The position numbers were made by a program, and so were the translations under genes. DNA of 64,000 bases. It comes from CAJXSN01 sp947492235 (GTDB taxonomy: Bacteria > Pseudomonadota > Alphaproteobacteria > Sphingomonadales > Sphingomonadaceae). Below are positions 24,075 through 32,828 of the stretch, in pieces. The stretch's first letter is position 1. The number at the start of each line of letters is the position of its first letter. The notes under the pieces are model-generated. The model searched no databases. It was not told the DNA's origin and saw only the letters and a program-made list of their open reading frames with translations. The DNA lies in NCBI RefSeq assembly GCF_042492175.1, contig NZ_CP170453.1, positions 1,922,001 through 1,986,000 of the forward strand, written 5' to 3'.

Positions 24075-24776
24075 TTAGGCGTCCTTCTTGTCTTCGCCGC
24101 CGGAACCTTTGCCCAGCGCGCGTTTCATTTCTTCGAGTTCTTCGTCGACCTTGTCCGCTCCGGCCAGCGCAGCGATCTCGTCCGACAGGTTCGGCTTGCC
24201 GTCGCTGCCATCGGCGATGGACAGCGCATCGGCGCGGCCTTCGGCGTAATCGACCCGGCGTTCCAGCTGGTCGAACCGGCCCAGCGCATCATCGACCCGT
24301 TCGTTGGTCATCAGGCTGCGCAGCTTGACGCGGTTCTCGGCGCTTTCCAGCCGGGCGGCGATGGCCGTCTGGCGGCTGCGCGCCTCGCGCAGGCGGTTCT
24401 GCAATTTCTGGATGTCCTGCTCGTAAGCGCGCAGGGCATCGTCCAGCACCGCAATTTCCTGCTTCAGCTGGTCCGACATGTCGCTGGCCTTCTTCTTCTC
24501 GACCAGAGCGGCACGGGCCAGATCTTCGCGGTCTTTCGACAGCGCGAGCTGGGCTTTCTCGCCCCAATCGGCCTGAAGCTTGTCCAGCTTGACCGTGTGG
24601 CGGTGCATTTCCTTCTGGTCGGCGATGGTCCGCGCGGCGCTGGCGCGAACTTCGACCAGCGTTTCCTCCATCTCGAGGATGATCATGCGGATCATCTTCG
24701 CCGGATCGTCTGCCTGATCGAGCATATCGTTGAAATTGGCTGCGATGATATCGCGGGTGCGGGAGAAAATTCCCAT
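24075..24776 (-). CDS. pspA: Phage shock protein A
   Basis: 233 residues from ATG 24774-24776 with GGAG 8 nt upstream. It starts MGIFSRTRDIIAANFNDMLD and continues as the long ESCRT-III-like coiled-coil hairpin typical of PspA (DDPAKMIRMIILEMEETLVEVR, KKKASDMSDQLKQEI, RLESAENRVKLR). The C-terminus has an acidic/Gly tail (GKGSGGEDKKDA). PspA binds stressed membranes and, in enterobacteria, inhibits PspF. The frame stays open upstream to another ATG at 24965, which would add 63 residues; see the separate entry. It is transcribed toward pspB-pspC and the array, away from pspF. Confidence 0.92.
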   Translation of the reverse strand: MGIFSRTRDIIAANFNDMLDQADDPAKMIRMIILEMEETLVEVRASAARTIADQKEMHRHTVKLDKLQADWGEKAQLALSKDREDLARAALVEKKKASDMSDQLKQEIAVLDDALRAYEQDIQKLQNRLREARSRQTAIAARLESAENRVKLRSLMTNERVDDALGRFDQLERRVDYAEGRADALSIADGSDGKPNLSDEIAALAGADKVDEELEEMKRALGKGSGGEDKKDA

Positions 24777-24965
24777 GAACGGTACTCCAAGGTTGAACGG
24801 GTCGTTTTGTGTCTCGCCGCTGCGGCTCTGGGTCGGGGTCGGGCTGCGGCGAACGCGCTCGATTTCCTCGTCCAGACGCGACAGGCGAGAAGTGCGGGCC
24901 GAAGCGCGGTCTGCGTCGGGGGAAGCGATGCGCTCCGGCCCTAGGGGGTCATTCGGTTTGCTCAT
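24777..24965 (-). other. In-frame 63-codon N-terminal extension of pspA
   Basis: An ATG at 24963-24965, overlapping the TGA of the preceding 50-codon gene (ATGA), is in frame with pspA with no stop between. Translation from it would give MSKPNDPLGPERI..., a polar, Arg-rich segment with a short helix SRLSRLDEEIERVRRS, fused to PspA (296 residues in all). The coupled overlap supports use of this start; the better Shine-Dalgarno and family length support the internal one. Two isoforms are possible. Confidence 0.45.
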
Positions 24966-25114
24966 GCGAGCTCGACCTGCTCTGCCGCGATCGTGGTCGC
25001 ATAGGCGGGCTCGACCTGCAGCTGCGTGCTCAGCGCCACAAAGGCCGTCATCGTGATGATGGAGACCATGGCGGCCTGGCCGAGGCGGGTGCGGAAGAAT
25101 TGACGGTCGTACAT
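24962..25114 (-). CDS. 50-residue peptide at the head of the psp operon
   Basis: Starts ATG 25112-25114 with GGGAG about 9 nt upstream, and ends in an ATGA overlap with the extended pspA start. The sequence has a basic N-terminus (YDRQFFRTRLGQ), a hydrophobic stretch (AAMVSIITMTAFVALSTQL) and AYATTIAAEQVELA, which could be an anchor or a signal peptide with an Ala-x-Ala site. It is the first gene after the sigma54 promoter, about 45 nt downstream. I do not recognise the family; position implies a role in, or control of, the phage-shock response. Confidence 0.6.
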   Translation of the reverse strand: MYDRQFFRTRLGQAAMVSIITMTAFVALSTQLQVEPAYATTIAAEQVELA

Positions 25115-25157
25115 GGTGTGGCTCCCGTTGAGAGGTGTCTGTGTGTTGCCCCCAACT

Positions 25158-25173
25158 CTGCAAAGGGTGTGCC
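25158..25173 (-). promoter_or_regulatory. Sigma54 (-24/-12) promoter of the psp operon
   Basis: On the minus strand TGGCAC-ACCCT-TTGCA matches the sigma54 consensus TGGCACN5TTGCW exactly, with the GG and GC in the required 10-bp spacing. It reads toward the 50-residue peptide gene and pspA. The divergent pspF, which encodes a sigma54 activator, begins about 100 bp upstream of it, so the activator sites should lie in 25180-25270. Confidence 0.9.
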
Positions 25174-25274
25174 AAACTGGAAAAACGGGAGAATCCAAGG
25201 CTTTCGACAAAGCGGTGAAAAAGACCGATCGGCGTATATTGCCAAGGCTTGGGAAATTTCCCTATAGGTTGGGC

Positions 25275-26330
25275 ATGGAGCGGGATAATCAGTTTATCGG
25301 CCAGTCGGGTGCCTTCCTTGACGCTGTGGAACGGGCCAGCCGTGCGGCGCCTTTGCGCCGTCCAGTGCTGGTGATCGGCGAACGCGGCACGGGCAAGGAA
25401 CTGATTGCCGAACGTCTGCATCGCCTCTCCGACCGATGGGACGAAAACCTCGTCACCATGAACTGTGCCGCGCTGCCCGAAACACTGATCGAGGCCGAAT
25501 TGTTTGGCCATGAGGCGGGCGCCTTCACCGGTGCTACCAGAGCGCGTGAGGGGAGGTTCGAGGAAGCCGACAAAGGGACGCTATTTCTCGACGAACTGGG
25601 CACGCTGAGCATGGCGGCGCAGGAACGCCTGCTGCGCGCGGTGGAGTATGGCGAAGTGACCCGCATCGGGTCCAGCCGCCCGGTCCGGGTTGATGTGCGG
25701 ATCGTGGCCGCCACGAACGAAGATTTACCCCGTCTGGCCAAGGAGGGCACGTTCCGAGCTGACCTGCTCGACCGATTGAGCTTTGAAGTCATCACGCTGC
25801 CTCCGCTGCGTGTGCGCGAAGGGGATGTCGGCGTGCTGGCCGAATATTTTGCAAGGCGCATGGCCGCAGAGCTGGATTGGGAGACCTGGCCCGGCTTTGC
25901 CTCCCATGTTCAGCGGGAGCTGGAAGAATACAGCTGGCCGGGCAATGTCCGGGAGCTGCGCAATGTGGTGGAGCGGGCGGTCTACCGCTGGGGCAATCCG
26001 GCAGAAGAGATCGGCCACGTGCAATTCGATCCGTTCGAGAGCCCGTGGGAGCCGCTGGAAAGCGAAATTGCCAAACGGCCCGGTGGCTCGGCGGCTGCAA
26101 ACTCGACCGACTTCACCAATGCCGTCACGGCGACGGCGCGCCCGACACAGGAAATCGACAATATCGACGATCTGCGCGGCGCGGTCGATGCGCATGAGCG
26201 GGCCATTGTCGAGCACGCGCTGGGCAAACACCGCTGGAACCAGCGCCAGACGGCCAAGGCTTTGGGCCTGAGCTACGACCAGCTGCGGCATTGCATTAAA
26301 AAGCACGGGCTGATGCAGGAGACGGATTGA
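25275..26330 (+). CDS. pspF: Phage shock operon activator PspF (sigma54-dependent)
   Basis: 351 residues with no receiver domain. The AAA+ domain starts near the N-terminus (FIGQSGAFLDAVERASRAA), with Walker A GERGTGKE, the sigma54-contacting GAFTGA loop, Walker B GTLFLDELG, and the arginine-finger region. The C-terminal Fis-type helix-turn-helix is NQRQTAKALGLSYDQLRHCI. A linker of about 90 residues separates the domains. In enterobacteria PspA holds PspF inactive until stress. It is divergent from pspA. Start chosen at ATG 25275, where PspF proteins begin; the frame is open further upstream, but across the promoter. Confidence 0.93.
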   Translation: MERDNQFIGQSGAFLDAVERASRAAPLRRPVLVIGERGTGKELIAERLHRLSDRWDENLVTMNCAALPETLIEAELFGHEAGAFTGATRAREGRFEEADKGTLFLDELGTLSMAAQERLLRAVEYGEVTRIGSSRPVRVDVRIVAATNEDLPRLAKEGTFRADLLDRLSFEVITLPPLRVREGDVGVLAEYFARRMAAELDWETWPGFASHVQRELEEYSWPGNVRELRNVVERAVYRWGNPAEEIGHVQFDPFESPWEPLESEIAKRPGGSAAANSTDFTNAVTATARPTQEIDNIDDLRGAVDAHERAIVEHALGKHRWNQRQTAKALGLSYDQLRHCIKKHGLMQETD

Positions 26331-26408
26331 CGGTGCTTCAGGCCCGTTAACTTCCCTTTAGGGACGCCGGTTTACATCTTTGCTTCCGGATTGTCGGAGG
26401 TGGAAAAG

Positions 26409-26717
26409 ATGGATTTCGTTAAAGCAGCGCTGGGCCTGATCGCGACCGCCTTTATTGCAGGCTGGGTCGCCTATTCGGTTTCGGCCCCCCGCAATGTCGA
26501 AAACGCGATGAACCAGCCGATGGCTGCACTGGACGGCAATTCAATCAATGAAGAGATGAAAGAGACGGCCGACCGCGTCCGCGCCGATCAATGCGCCCGC
26601 TTCACCGCTCTCGCCAACGAAGCATGGGACCGCTCGTTGGAGCAGGGCACGACGGACCGTGACCAGATCAAGCTGGACGATCTTGACCGCCAGAAGGCGA
26701 CCTATTGCGCCAACTGA
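26409..26717 (+). CDS. Hypothetical membrane-anchored protein downstream of pspF
   Basis: 102 residues from ATG 26409, preceded by GGAGGTGG. A hydrophobic helix (residues 6-24, ALGLIATAFIAGWVAYSV) is followed by a soluble charged domain of about 75 residues with two cysteines (QCARFTAL, TYCAN at the very end) that could form a disulfide if exported. I do not recognise a family. It lies 78 bp after pspF on the same strand, so a link to envelope stress is possible but only positional. Confidence 0.6.
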   Translation: MDFVKAALGLIATAFIAGWVAYSVSAPRNVENAMNQPMAALDGNSINEEMKETADRVRADQCARFTALANEAWDRSLEQGTTDRDQIKLDDLDRQKATYCAN

Positions 26718-26783
26718 TCCGTTTCGGCGGACAGGAGATCTGGGCTTTGTGGTGATTGCTCCGGGGCGCTATGGTCGCGCGCC

Positions 26784-27392
26784 ATGTGCAATCTCTACCA
26801 GATCAAATCCTCGCAAACCGAGATCGCCGATTTCTTCGATGCGATTGCGCAGGATTTCGGCAGCAACGCGGCAGACGAGGTGTATCCCGGCTATCCCGCT
26901 GCGGTGCTTGCAGAGGGCAAAGTCCGCCCGATGGTCTGGGGCTCCCCGCTCCAGCGCAAGGGCGCAAAGGGCCAGCCGCTGAAACCCAAGCCGGTCAACA
27001 ATGCGCGGACCGACAAGCTCAAAAGCTTCTTCTGGCGGGATTCGTTCGAGAATCGCCGCTGTCTGATCCCGGTTTCTCGCTTTGCCGAAGCCGAGGGGGA
27101 GAAAGGCAAGATGACCCGCACATGGTTTTCCATGCCCGGTGAGCCTCTCTTTGCCGTGGCCGGTATCTGGCGCAATTCCGATGAATGGGGCGAGGCGAGC
27201 TCTATGATCATGACCGAGGCTAACGCGCAGGTCGCTCCGGTGCATAACCGGATGCCGGTCATCGTGACCCGCGAAAAATGGACGCCTTGGCTGACAGGCA
27301 CGCCGCACGAGGCATTCGACCTGTGCACGCCATTTGCGGGTGAGCTGCAAATAGACCGAACCGATGATCCATGGTTTCGCAGGCGATCCTGA
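26784..27392 (+). CDS. SRAP domain protein (YedK/HMCES type)
   Basis: 202 residues of the SOS-response-associated peptidase family, which covalently traps abasic sites in single-stranded DNA. Catalytic Cys2 is exposed after Met removal (MCNLYQI). The other active-site pieces are present: NNARTDKL, CLIPVSRFAEAEG supplying the glutamate where YedK has FYEW, and VHNRMPVI with the histidine. The substitution FAEA for FYEW is a modest divergence. No LexA box was recognised upstream. Confidence 0.93.
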   Translation: MCNLYQIKSSQTEIADFFDAIAQDFGSNAADEVYPGYPAAVLAEGKVRPMVWGSPLQRKGAKGQPLKPKPVNNARTDKLKSFFWRDSFENRRCLIPVSRFAEAEGEKGKMTRTWFSMPGEPLFAVAGIWRNSDEWGEASSMIMTEANAQVAPVHNRMPVIVTREKWTPWLTGTPHEAFDLCTPFAGELQIDRTDDPWFRRRS

Positions 27393-27527
27393 GGCTGTGG
27401 GTCCTTGATCCCGCAGCGGTTCAGGCCACGTCTGTGAGAAGCTGGTGCGTCGGGCTTGCATTCAGCCCCGACTGGCCTAGGGTCGGTCGCAGGGATGTCA
27501 CTCCTACGGTGTGACGAGAGGGTCGCT

Positions 27528-29075
27528 TTGATTTCCAGTTTGATTCGATGGCTATGGACATCGCTTGCGGTGTTGTGCGCGGCATTGCTGCCCGCGTCCG
27601 CTGCTTTGGCGCAGGTCGTCCCATCTGTGCTGGAAGAAATGCGCCTCGTGACACAGGACGAGGGATCGGCGGTTTTCGCCCTGCGGTTCAGTCCGCGCGA
27701 ACCGCGCATCGCCACGGTCGAGCGCAATCCCAGCAAGCCGGAAGTCGTTATGGCGACGACCCTCAAGACCGGCCGTGTGCGTCAGCGCCAGCAATATCGC
27801 GGGCTGGTCCGCTCGCTGACTTTTTCCACCCAAGGAAGCAGTCTCGTTCTCGCTTTCGACACGGCGCTGCCTTCGACCGTAGAGTCGCGGCCGCTGGGCA
27901 ATTCGACGGTCGAGATCCGCGTCGAGCGGGTCAGCGAAGAGGAGGTGCTGGGCAGCCGGCCCATAGGCTCTGCCGGGGAAGACCTGTTTCCACAGCAGGA
28001 GGCGACCGGCCCCGTAGATACCTGGAACCCGGGCGATTCCTACGAACTCATCATGCTTAAATACGCCGATGTTTCGGAAGTGATCGGCCTGCTGGTCGAA
28101 GGTGTCGAGATTGCGCCCAACGATGTGTTCATCCTGCGCGAACCCGGCTTCGGATCTCCCGGAGCGAGCCAGCAATCGACGTTCATCGGCGCGCCCCAGC
28201 AAGCGCAGCGCGAAGAAGTGCCGCTGGGCCAGAATTTCGGCAACGGATTGGCGATAGACCGGCGCCTCAACGCTATCTGGGTCACCGGAACGCCGGAGCG
28301 GATCGAGCGGGTGAGGCGGCAGATCGAGCTGATCGACGTGCCGGTCGACAGCGTGATTCTGGAGACGCAGTTCGTCGAGCTGACCGAAACCGGGGCGCGC
28401 AATCTCGGCGTTGATTTCACCAACCAGAACGGGGCAATCGGTGCAGGCAATCTTACGACCGGCTCGTTCCTGCCGTTCGGGCTTGATCCCAACGATGTTC
28501 TGCCTTCCGGCCAGCTGCAGGCGGCCATTTATGCGCAGATCCAGAAAGGGGAGGGGCGCATCGTATCCCGCCCGCGTATTGCGGCGCAAAGCGGGTCGAC
28601 GGCCAAGATCATTACCGGCGATGCCCTGCCGATCCTGACATCGATCCAGCTATCAGGCGTCAATGGCGTGTCGCAGCAGGTCCAGTATGTAAATGTCGGA
28701 GTTACATTGCAGATCGCTCCAAGAGTCAGCAGCGACGGCTACATCACTTCGAAAATCTACGGCGTGGTTTCCAGCGTCACCGGGTTTTCTCAGGGCTTTC
28801 CGACAATCAGCCAGCGCGAGGCGGAAACAAGCGCGTCGGTCCGGGACGGCGAGACATTTGTTATCGGCGGGCTGACGCAGGAAAATGTTCTGACGACCAA
28901 ATCGAAAGTGCCGATTTTGGGCGATATTCCGATTATCGGTCAGGCTTTCCGAAACGAGCGCTCTACAAGTACAAAGACTGATCTTTTCATTGTCATTACT
29001 CCGCGAATAGTTCGGCACCGCCGTTTGACGCGTGAAGAAACCGACACGCCGGATGAATTGCCTGCAGCTCCTTGA
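27528..29075 (+). CDS. Type II/III secretion-type secretin, stand-alone
   Basis: 515 residues from TTG 27528 (GAGAGG 6 nt upstream), giving the signal peptide LISSLIRWLWTSLAVLCAAL ending PASAALA. An ATG at 27495 is an alternative start. A beta-rich N-terminal part is followed by secretin N1-like repeats (LKYADVSEVIGLLV; RRLNAIWVTGTPERIERVRR) and the C-terminal secretin domain (VILETQFVELTE; VSRPRIAAQSG; VGVTLQIAPRV; PILGDIPIIGQAFR). Secretins form outer-membrane channels for pili or type II secretion. No pil or gsp partner gene is nearby, so what it exports is unknown. Confidence 0.88.
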   Translation: MISSLIRWLWTSLAVLCAALLPASAALAQVVPSVLEEMRLVTQDEGSAVFALRFSPREPRIATVERNPSKPEVVMATTLKTGRVRQRQQYRGLVRSLTFSTQGSSLVLAFDTALPSTVESRPLGNSTVEIRVERVSEEEVLGSRPIGSAGEDLFPQQEATGPVDTWNPGDSYELIMLKYADVSEVIGLLVEGVEIAPNDVFILREPGFGSPGASQQSTFIGAPQQAQREEVPLGQNFGNGLAIDRRLNAIWVTGTPERIERVRRQIELIDVPVDSVILETQFVELTETGARNLGVDFTNQNGAIGAGNLTTGSFLPFGLDPNDVLPSGQLQAAIYAQIQKGEGRIVSRPRIAAQSGSTAKIITGDALPILTSIQLSGVNGVSQQVQYVNVGVTLQIAPRVSSDGYITSKIYGVVSSVTGFSQGFPTISQREAETSASVRDGETFVIGGLTQENVLTTKSKVPILGDIPIIGQAFRNERSTSTKTDLFIVITPRIVRHRRLTREETDTPDELPAAP

Positions 29076-29288
29076 TTATAGAATTTTCCGGAAATCTTCT
29101 CGTGGCGACTTCGGGCAAGGTTTCTGCGCGCTTAACCCATTGTATGCAGAGAAATATTCAGCTCTCGGGGTAAATGGGGTATTAAGTGCTTTTTTACTCT
29201 GGACAGTCGGTTTTTGCCGACTAAGGTCCACCCATCAGCCGGTCTCGGGTCACGAGTGGCTGGACCATAAAATAATCCGGAGGGATGA

Positions 29289-30401
29289 ATGAAAATCAAG
29301 CTGGTTGCTGCAATCGCGGCACTACCCATGATTGCGCTGGCAACGCCTGCGCAAGCACAGAAGGCGGGCGACAAGATCGCCGGAAGCTATATCTGCGTAT
29401 TCAACAAGAATGTTTCGCGTGGCAATGCGAAGGCGGAAGCCAATCGCGCTGCGCAGGCATCGCAGGCGCAGCTCAAGCACGTCTACAGCGTCGCGCTCCG
29501 CGGTTTTGCCGTCAACGCCGCGCCGCAGGCAATTGCGAATATGCAGAAGAACAACGCTAACATCGCTTATTGCGAGCAGGATCAGGTCGTCACGGCCATC
29601 CAGCGCGGCAAGAAGCCCAAGGGCGGCGGTGGCGGGAGTCAGCCTGCGCAGGAAACCCCTTGGGGTATCGCACGCGTCAATGGCGGGGGCGCCGGAAACT
29701 TCGCAACAGCATGGGTCATCGACAGCGGCGTCCAGCTCGACCACCCCGATCTGAATGTGGATGTCGCTCGCTCGCGCAGCTTCGTGCGCGGCGATGCAGG
29801 CGATCAGAACGGGCACGGTACGCACGTTGCAGGCACTATTGCAGCGATTGACAACTCGATTGGCGTAATCGGCGTGGCGCCCGGCGCTCCTGTCGTTGCA
29901 GTTCGTGTGCTTGATCGTCGTGGTTCGGGTTCGAATTCCGGCGTGATTGCCGGTGTGGATTATGTCGCGCAATTTGGCCGTCCCGGTGACGTCGCCAATA
30001 TGAGCCTTGGCGGCGGTGTCAGCCAAGCGCTTGATAACGCTGTGGTTGCGGCGGCCGCTGGCGGCGTGCGCTTCGTGCTTGCTGCAGGTAACGAGCGTGA
30101 CAACGCCAACAACCACTCGCCGGCCCGTGCCAACGGCCCGAATGTGTTCACCGTGTCGAGCTTCGCCATTGGCGACAATTGGTCCAGCTTCTCGAACTTC
30201 GGCAATCCGCCGATCGACTTCGCCGGACCGGGTTCGGCCATCAAGTCGACCTGGACCGGGAGTGGTTATAACACCATCTCCGGCACATCGATGGCCACGC
30301 CGCATATCGCTGGCGTCATGCTGCAGGGCAATGTGGCCAATGGCGGGCGCGTGAACGGCGATCCCGACGGCAACCCCGATGTGATCGGAGTTGTTCCGTA
30401 A
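29289..30401 (+). CDS. Secreted S8 family serine peptidase (proteinase K-like subtilase)
   Basis: 370 residues with a signal peptide (MKIKLVAAIAALPMIALATPAQA), an inhibitor I9-type propeptide (about 28-107), a glycine-rich linker KPKGGGGGS, and a catalytic domain with Asp145 (VIDSGVQLDH), His176 (NGHGTHVAG) and Ser334 (GTSMATPHIAG). It hydrolyses extracellular or periplasmic protein after autocatalytic removal of the propeptide. A GGAGGG ribosome site precedes the ATG. The 213 bp between it and the secretin gene has no other gene. A strong terminator follows. Confidence 0.93.
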   Translation: MKIKLVAAIAALPMIALATPAQAQKAGDKIAGSYICVFNKNVSRGNAKAEANRAAQASQAQLKHVYSVALRGFAVNAAPQAIANMQKNNANIAYCEQDQVVTAIQRGKKPKGGGGGSQPAQETPWGIARVNGGGAGNFATAWVIDSGVQLDHPDLNVDVARSRSFVRGDAGDQNGHGTHVAGTIAAIDNSIGVIGVAPGAPVVAVRVLDRRGSGSNSGVIAGVDYVAQFGRPGDVANMSLGGGVSQALDNAVVAAAAGGVRFVLAAGNERDNANNHSPARANGPNVFTVSSFAIGDNWSSFSNFGNPPIDFAGPGSAIKSTWTGSGYNTISGTSMATPHIAGVMLQGNVANGGRVNGDPDGNPDVIGVVP

Positions 30402-30428
30402 GCGCTAGCACTTTTTGCCACGATTGGA

Positions 30429-30457
30429 GGGGCCCGGTTTGCGCCGGGCCCCTTTTT
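30429..30457 (+). terminator. Intrinsic terminator of the S8 peptidase gene
   Basis: GGGGCCCGG (30429-30437) pairs perfectly with CCGGGCCCC (30444-30452) around TTTGCG and is followed by TTTTT. Confidence 0.9.
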
Positions 30458-30588
30458 CATTGCAATAACCCAGCCGCCCGCCTATCTCCCCACCCATACC
30501 GACATTGTGAATGCAAAGTCTGGCTGGCGCCGAGAGGGGCCGGCACCGAACCGCTTTGCCATAACCGATGTTCTGAATTGGAGAACCG

Positions 30589-31158
30589 ATGGCCGATCTG
30601 GCACGCCTTGTTGAAGTGATCGAACCCGAAGCAGCCGCTCTGGGTTTCGATCTGGTGCGCGTGAAGATGGTGCCTTCCGAAGCCGGAGACGGGGGCGAGG
30701 CCTTGCAGATCATGGCGGAAGACCCGGCGACCGGGCAACTGGTGATCGACCAGTGCGCCGCGCTCAGCCGCCGTGTTTCGGAACGGCTGGACGCGCTGGA
30801 GGAGGCGGGCACTGTGCTTGTGCCGGGCGCCTACCATCTCGAAGTCAGCAGCCCAGGCATCGACCGCCCGCTGACACGGGTAAAGGATTTCACCGACTGG
30901 GCGGGGCACGAGGCGAAAGTCTCGTTGACCGAGAAAGTCCACGGTCATCGCAATCTCAGGGGCAGTCTGGTCGGCATCGACGATGCGGGCCTTGTCACGA
31001 TCGACGATAAGAAGGCGGGGGAGGTTTCTTTCCCGCGCGAACTCATTCATGCGGCGAAGCTTGTTCTGACAGACGCGCTGATTGCCGCGACGCAACCGCT
31101 CGACACCGATGGTGCCGAGGAAGTTTTTGAAGACGAAGAAGAGAAGGCTGACGACTGA
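30589..31158 (+). CDS. rimP: Ribosome maturation factor RimP
   Basis: 189 residues, first gene of the conserved rimP-nusA-infB operon. The RimP N-domain has EPEAAALGFDLVRVKMV, followed by LEVSSPGIDRPLT, the most conserved motif, and the SH3-like C-domain (GSLVGIDDAGLVTI). It assists 30S subunit assembly. The tail is unusually acidic (EEVFEDEEEKADD). Its TGA overlaps the nusA ATG (TGATG). Confidence 0.95.
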   Translation: MADLARLVEVIEPEAAALGFDLVRVKMVPSEAGDGGEALQIMAEDPATGQLVIDQCAALSRRVSERLDALEEAGTVLVPGAYHLEVSSPGIDRPLTRVKDFTDWAGHEAKVSLTEKVHGHRNLRGSLVGIDDAGLVTIDDKKAGEVSFPRELIHAAKLVLTDALIAATQPLDTDGAEEVFEDEEEKADD

Positions 31159-32828
31159 TGGCCAGTGCAATTTCCGCCAACAAGGCTGAACTCCTCGCGA
31201 TTGCGAATGCGGTTGCCAGCGAGAAAATGATCGACAAGGAAATCGTCATCGAGGCGATGGAAGAGGCGATCCAGAAGAGCGCCCGCAACCGCTATGGCGC
31301 GGAAAACGACATTCGCGCAAAGCTGGACCCGCAGACCGGCGATCTGCGCCTGTGGCGCGTCGTCGAGGTGGTCGAGGAAGTCGAGGATTACTTCAAGCAG
31401 GTCGATCTGAAGGCCGCGCAGAAGCTGGAAAAGGGCGCAAGCGTTGGCGACTTCATCGTCGATCCGCTCCCCCCTGTCGATCTGGGCCGCATCGATGCGC
31501 AGAGCGCCAAGCAGGTTATCTTCCAGAAGGTCCGCGATGCAGAGCGCGAGCGTCAGTTCGCGGAATTCCAGGACCGCGCCAATGAAGTGATCACCGGAGT
31601 GATCAAATCGGTCGAATTCGGCCATGTGATTGTAAATCTCGGCCGCGCCGAGGGTGTTATCCGCCGCGACCAGCAGATCCCGCGCGAAGCCGCCCGTGTG
31701 GGCGAGCGTGTCCGTGCGCTGATCACCAAGGTGGAACGCAACAATCGCGGGCCGCAGATTTTCCTGAGCCGCGCCGCGCCCGATTTCATGCGCAAGCTGT
31801 TCGCGCAGGAAGTGCCGGAAATCTACGACGGCATCATCGAGATCAAGGCCGCCGCCCGCGATCCGGGCAGCCGTGCCAAGATCGGCGTCATCAGCCATGA
31901 CAGCAGCATCGACCCCGTCGGTGCCTGTGTCGGGATGAAGGGCAGCCGCGTTCAGGCCGTCGTGCAGGAATTGCAGGGCGAGAAGATCGACATCATCCCG
32001 TGGAGCGACGACATCGCGACTTTTGTCGTGAACGCGCTGCAGCCCGCAACCGTCAGCCGCGTTGTGCTGGACGAGGACGAGCCGCGCATCGAAGTGGTGG
32101 TTCCCGATGACCAGCTGAGCCTGGCCATTGGCCGCCGCGGGCAGAATGTCCGTCTCGCCAGCCAGCTGACCGGTCACCAGATCGACATCATGACCGAGGA
32201 AGAGGCATCCGAGAAGCGCAGCAAGGAATTCGCCGAGCGCTCCAAGATGTTCGAGGAAGAGCTCGACGTCGACGAAACGTTGTCGCAACTGCTGGTGGCC
32301 GAAGGTTTCGCCGAGCTGGAAGAAGTCGCTTATGTCGAGCTGGCCGAACTGGCGAGCATCGAAGGCTTCGACGAGGAGCTGGCAGAAGAATTGCAGAGCC
32401 GCGCGACCGAAGCGCTGGAGCGCCACGAGGCGACTGCGCGCAAGGAACGTCAGGCGCTGGGTGTCGAGGATGATCTGGCCGAAATGCCGCATCTGACCGA
32501 GCAAATGCTGGTCGTGCTGGGCAAGGCCGATATCAAGACGCTGGACGATCTGGCCGATCTGGCCACCGACGAGCTGATCGCCAAGAAGCGCGAAGCACCG
32601 CGTCGCCGTCCGTCGCCGACCGATCCGATGGCTGGCCCGCGGATGAAGAGCGATCGTCCGACGAAGCCGGAAGACAAGGGCGGCGTGCTGGGCGCGTTCG
32701 GGTTGAGCGAAGAGCAGGGCAACGAGATCATCATGGCTGCCCGCGCGCATTGGTTTGAAGACGAAGATGATGCAGCGCCTGCTGCGTCCGAAACACAGGA
32801 GGCCGCCGATGCGGACTCCACCCAATGA
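31158..32828 (+). CDS. nusA: Transcription termination/antitermination factor NusA
   Basis: 556 residues with the RNA-polymerase-binding N-domain (ANAVASEKMIDKEIVIEAMEEA), the S1 domain (GVIKSVEFGHVIVNLGRAEGV), two KH domains (PVGACVGMKGSRVQAV; AIGRRGQNVRLASQL) and two C-terminal helix-hairpin-helix repeats. It modulates pausing, termination and antitermination. The final region has an unusual basic/Pro insert (REAPRRRPSPTDPMAGPRMK) inside the second repeat, followed by an acidic end. Confidence 0.96.
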   Translation: MASAISANKAELLAIANAVASEKMIDKEIVIEAMEEAIQKSARNRYGAENDIRAKLDPQTGDLRLWRVVEVVEEVEDYFKQVDLKAAQKLEKGASVGDFIVDPLPPVDLGRIDAQSAKQVIFQKVRDAERERQFAEFQDRANEVITGVIKSVEFGHVIVNLGRAEGVIRRDQQIPREAARVGERVRALITKVERNNRGPQIFLSRAAPDFMRKLFAQEVPEIYDGIIEIKAAARDPGSRAKIGVISHDSSIDPVGACVGMKGSRVQAVVQELQGEKIDIIPWSDDIATFVVNALQPATVSRVVLDEDEPRIEVVVPDDQLSLAIGRRGQNVRLASQLTGHQIDIMTEEEASEKRSKEFAERSKMFEEELDVDETLSQLLVAEGFAELEEVAYVELAELASIEGFDEELAEELQSRATEALERHEATARKERQALGVEDDLAEMPHLTEQMLVVLGKADIKTLDDLADLATDELIAKKREAPRRRPSPTDPMAGPRMKSDRPTKPEDKGGVLGAFGLSEEQGNEIIMAARAHWFEDEDDAAPAASETQEAADADSTQ

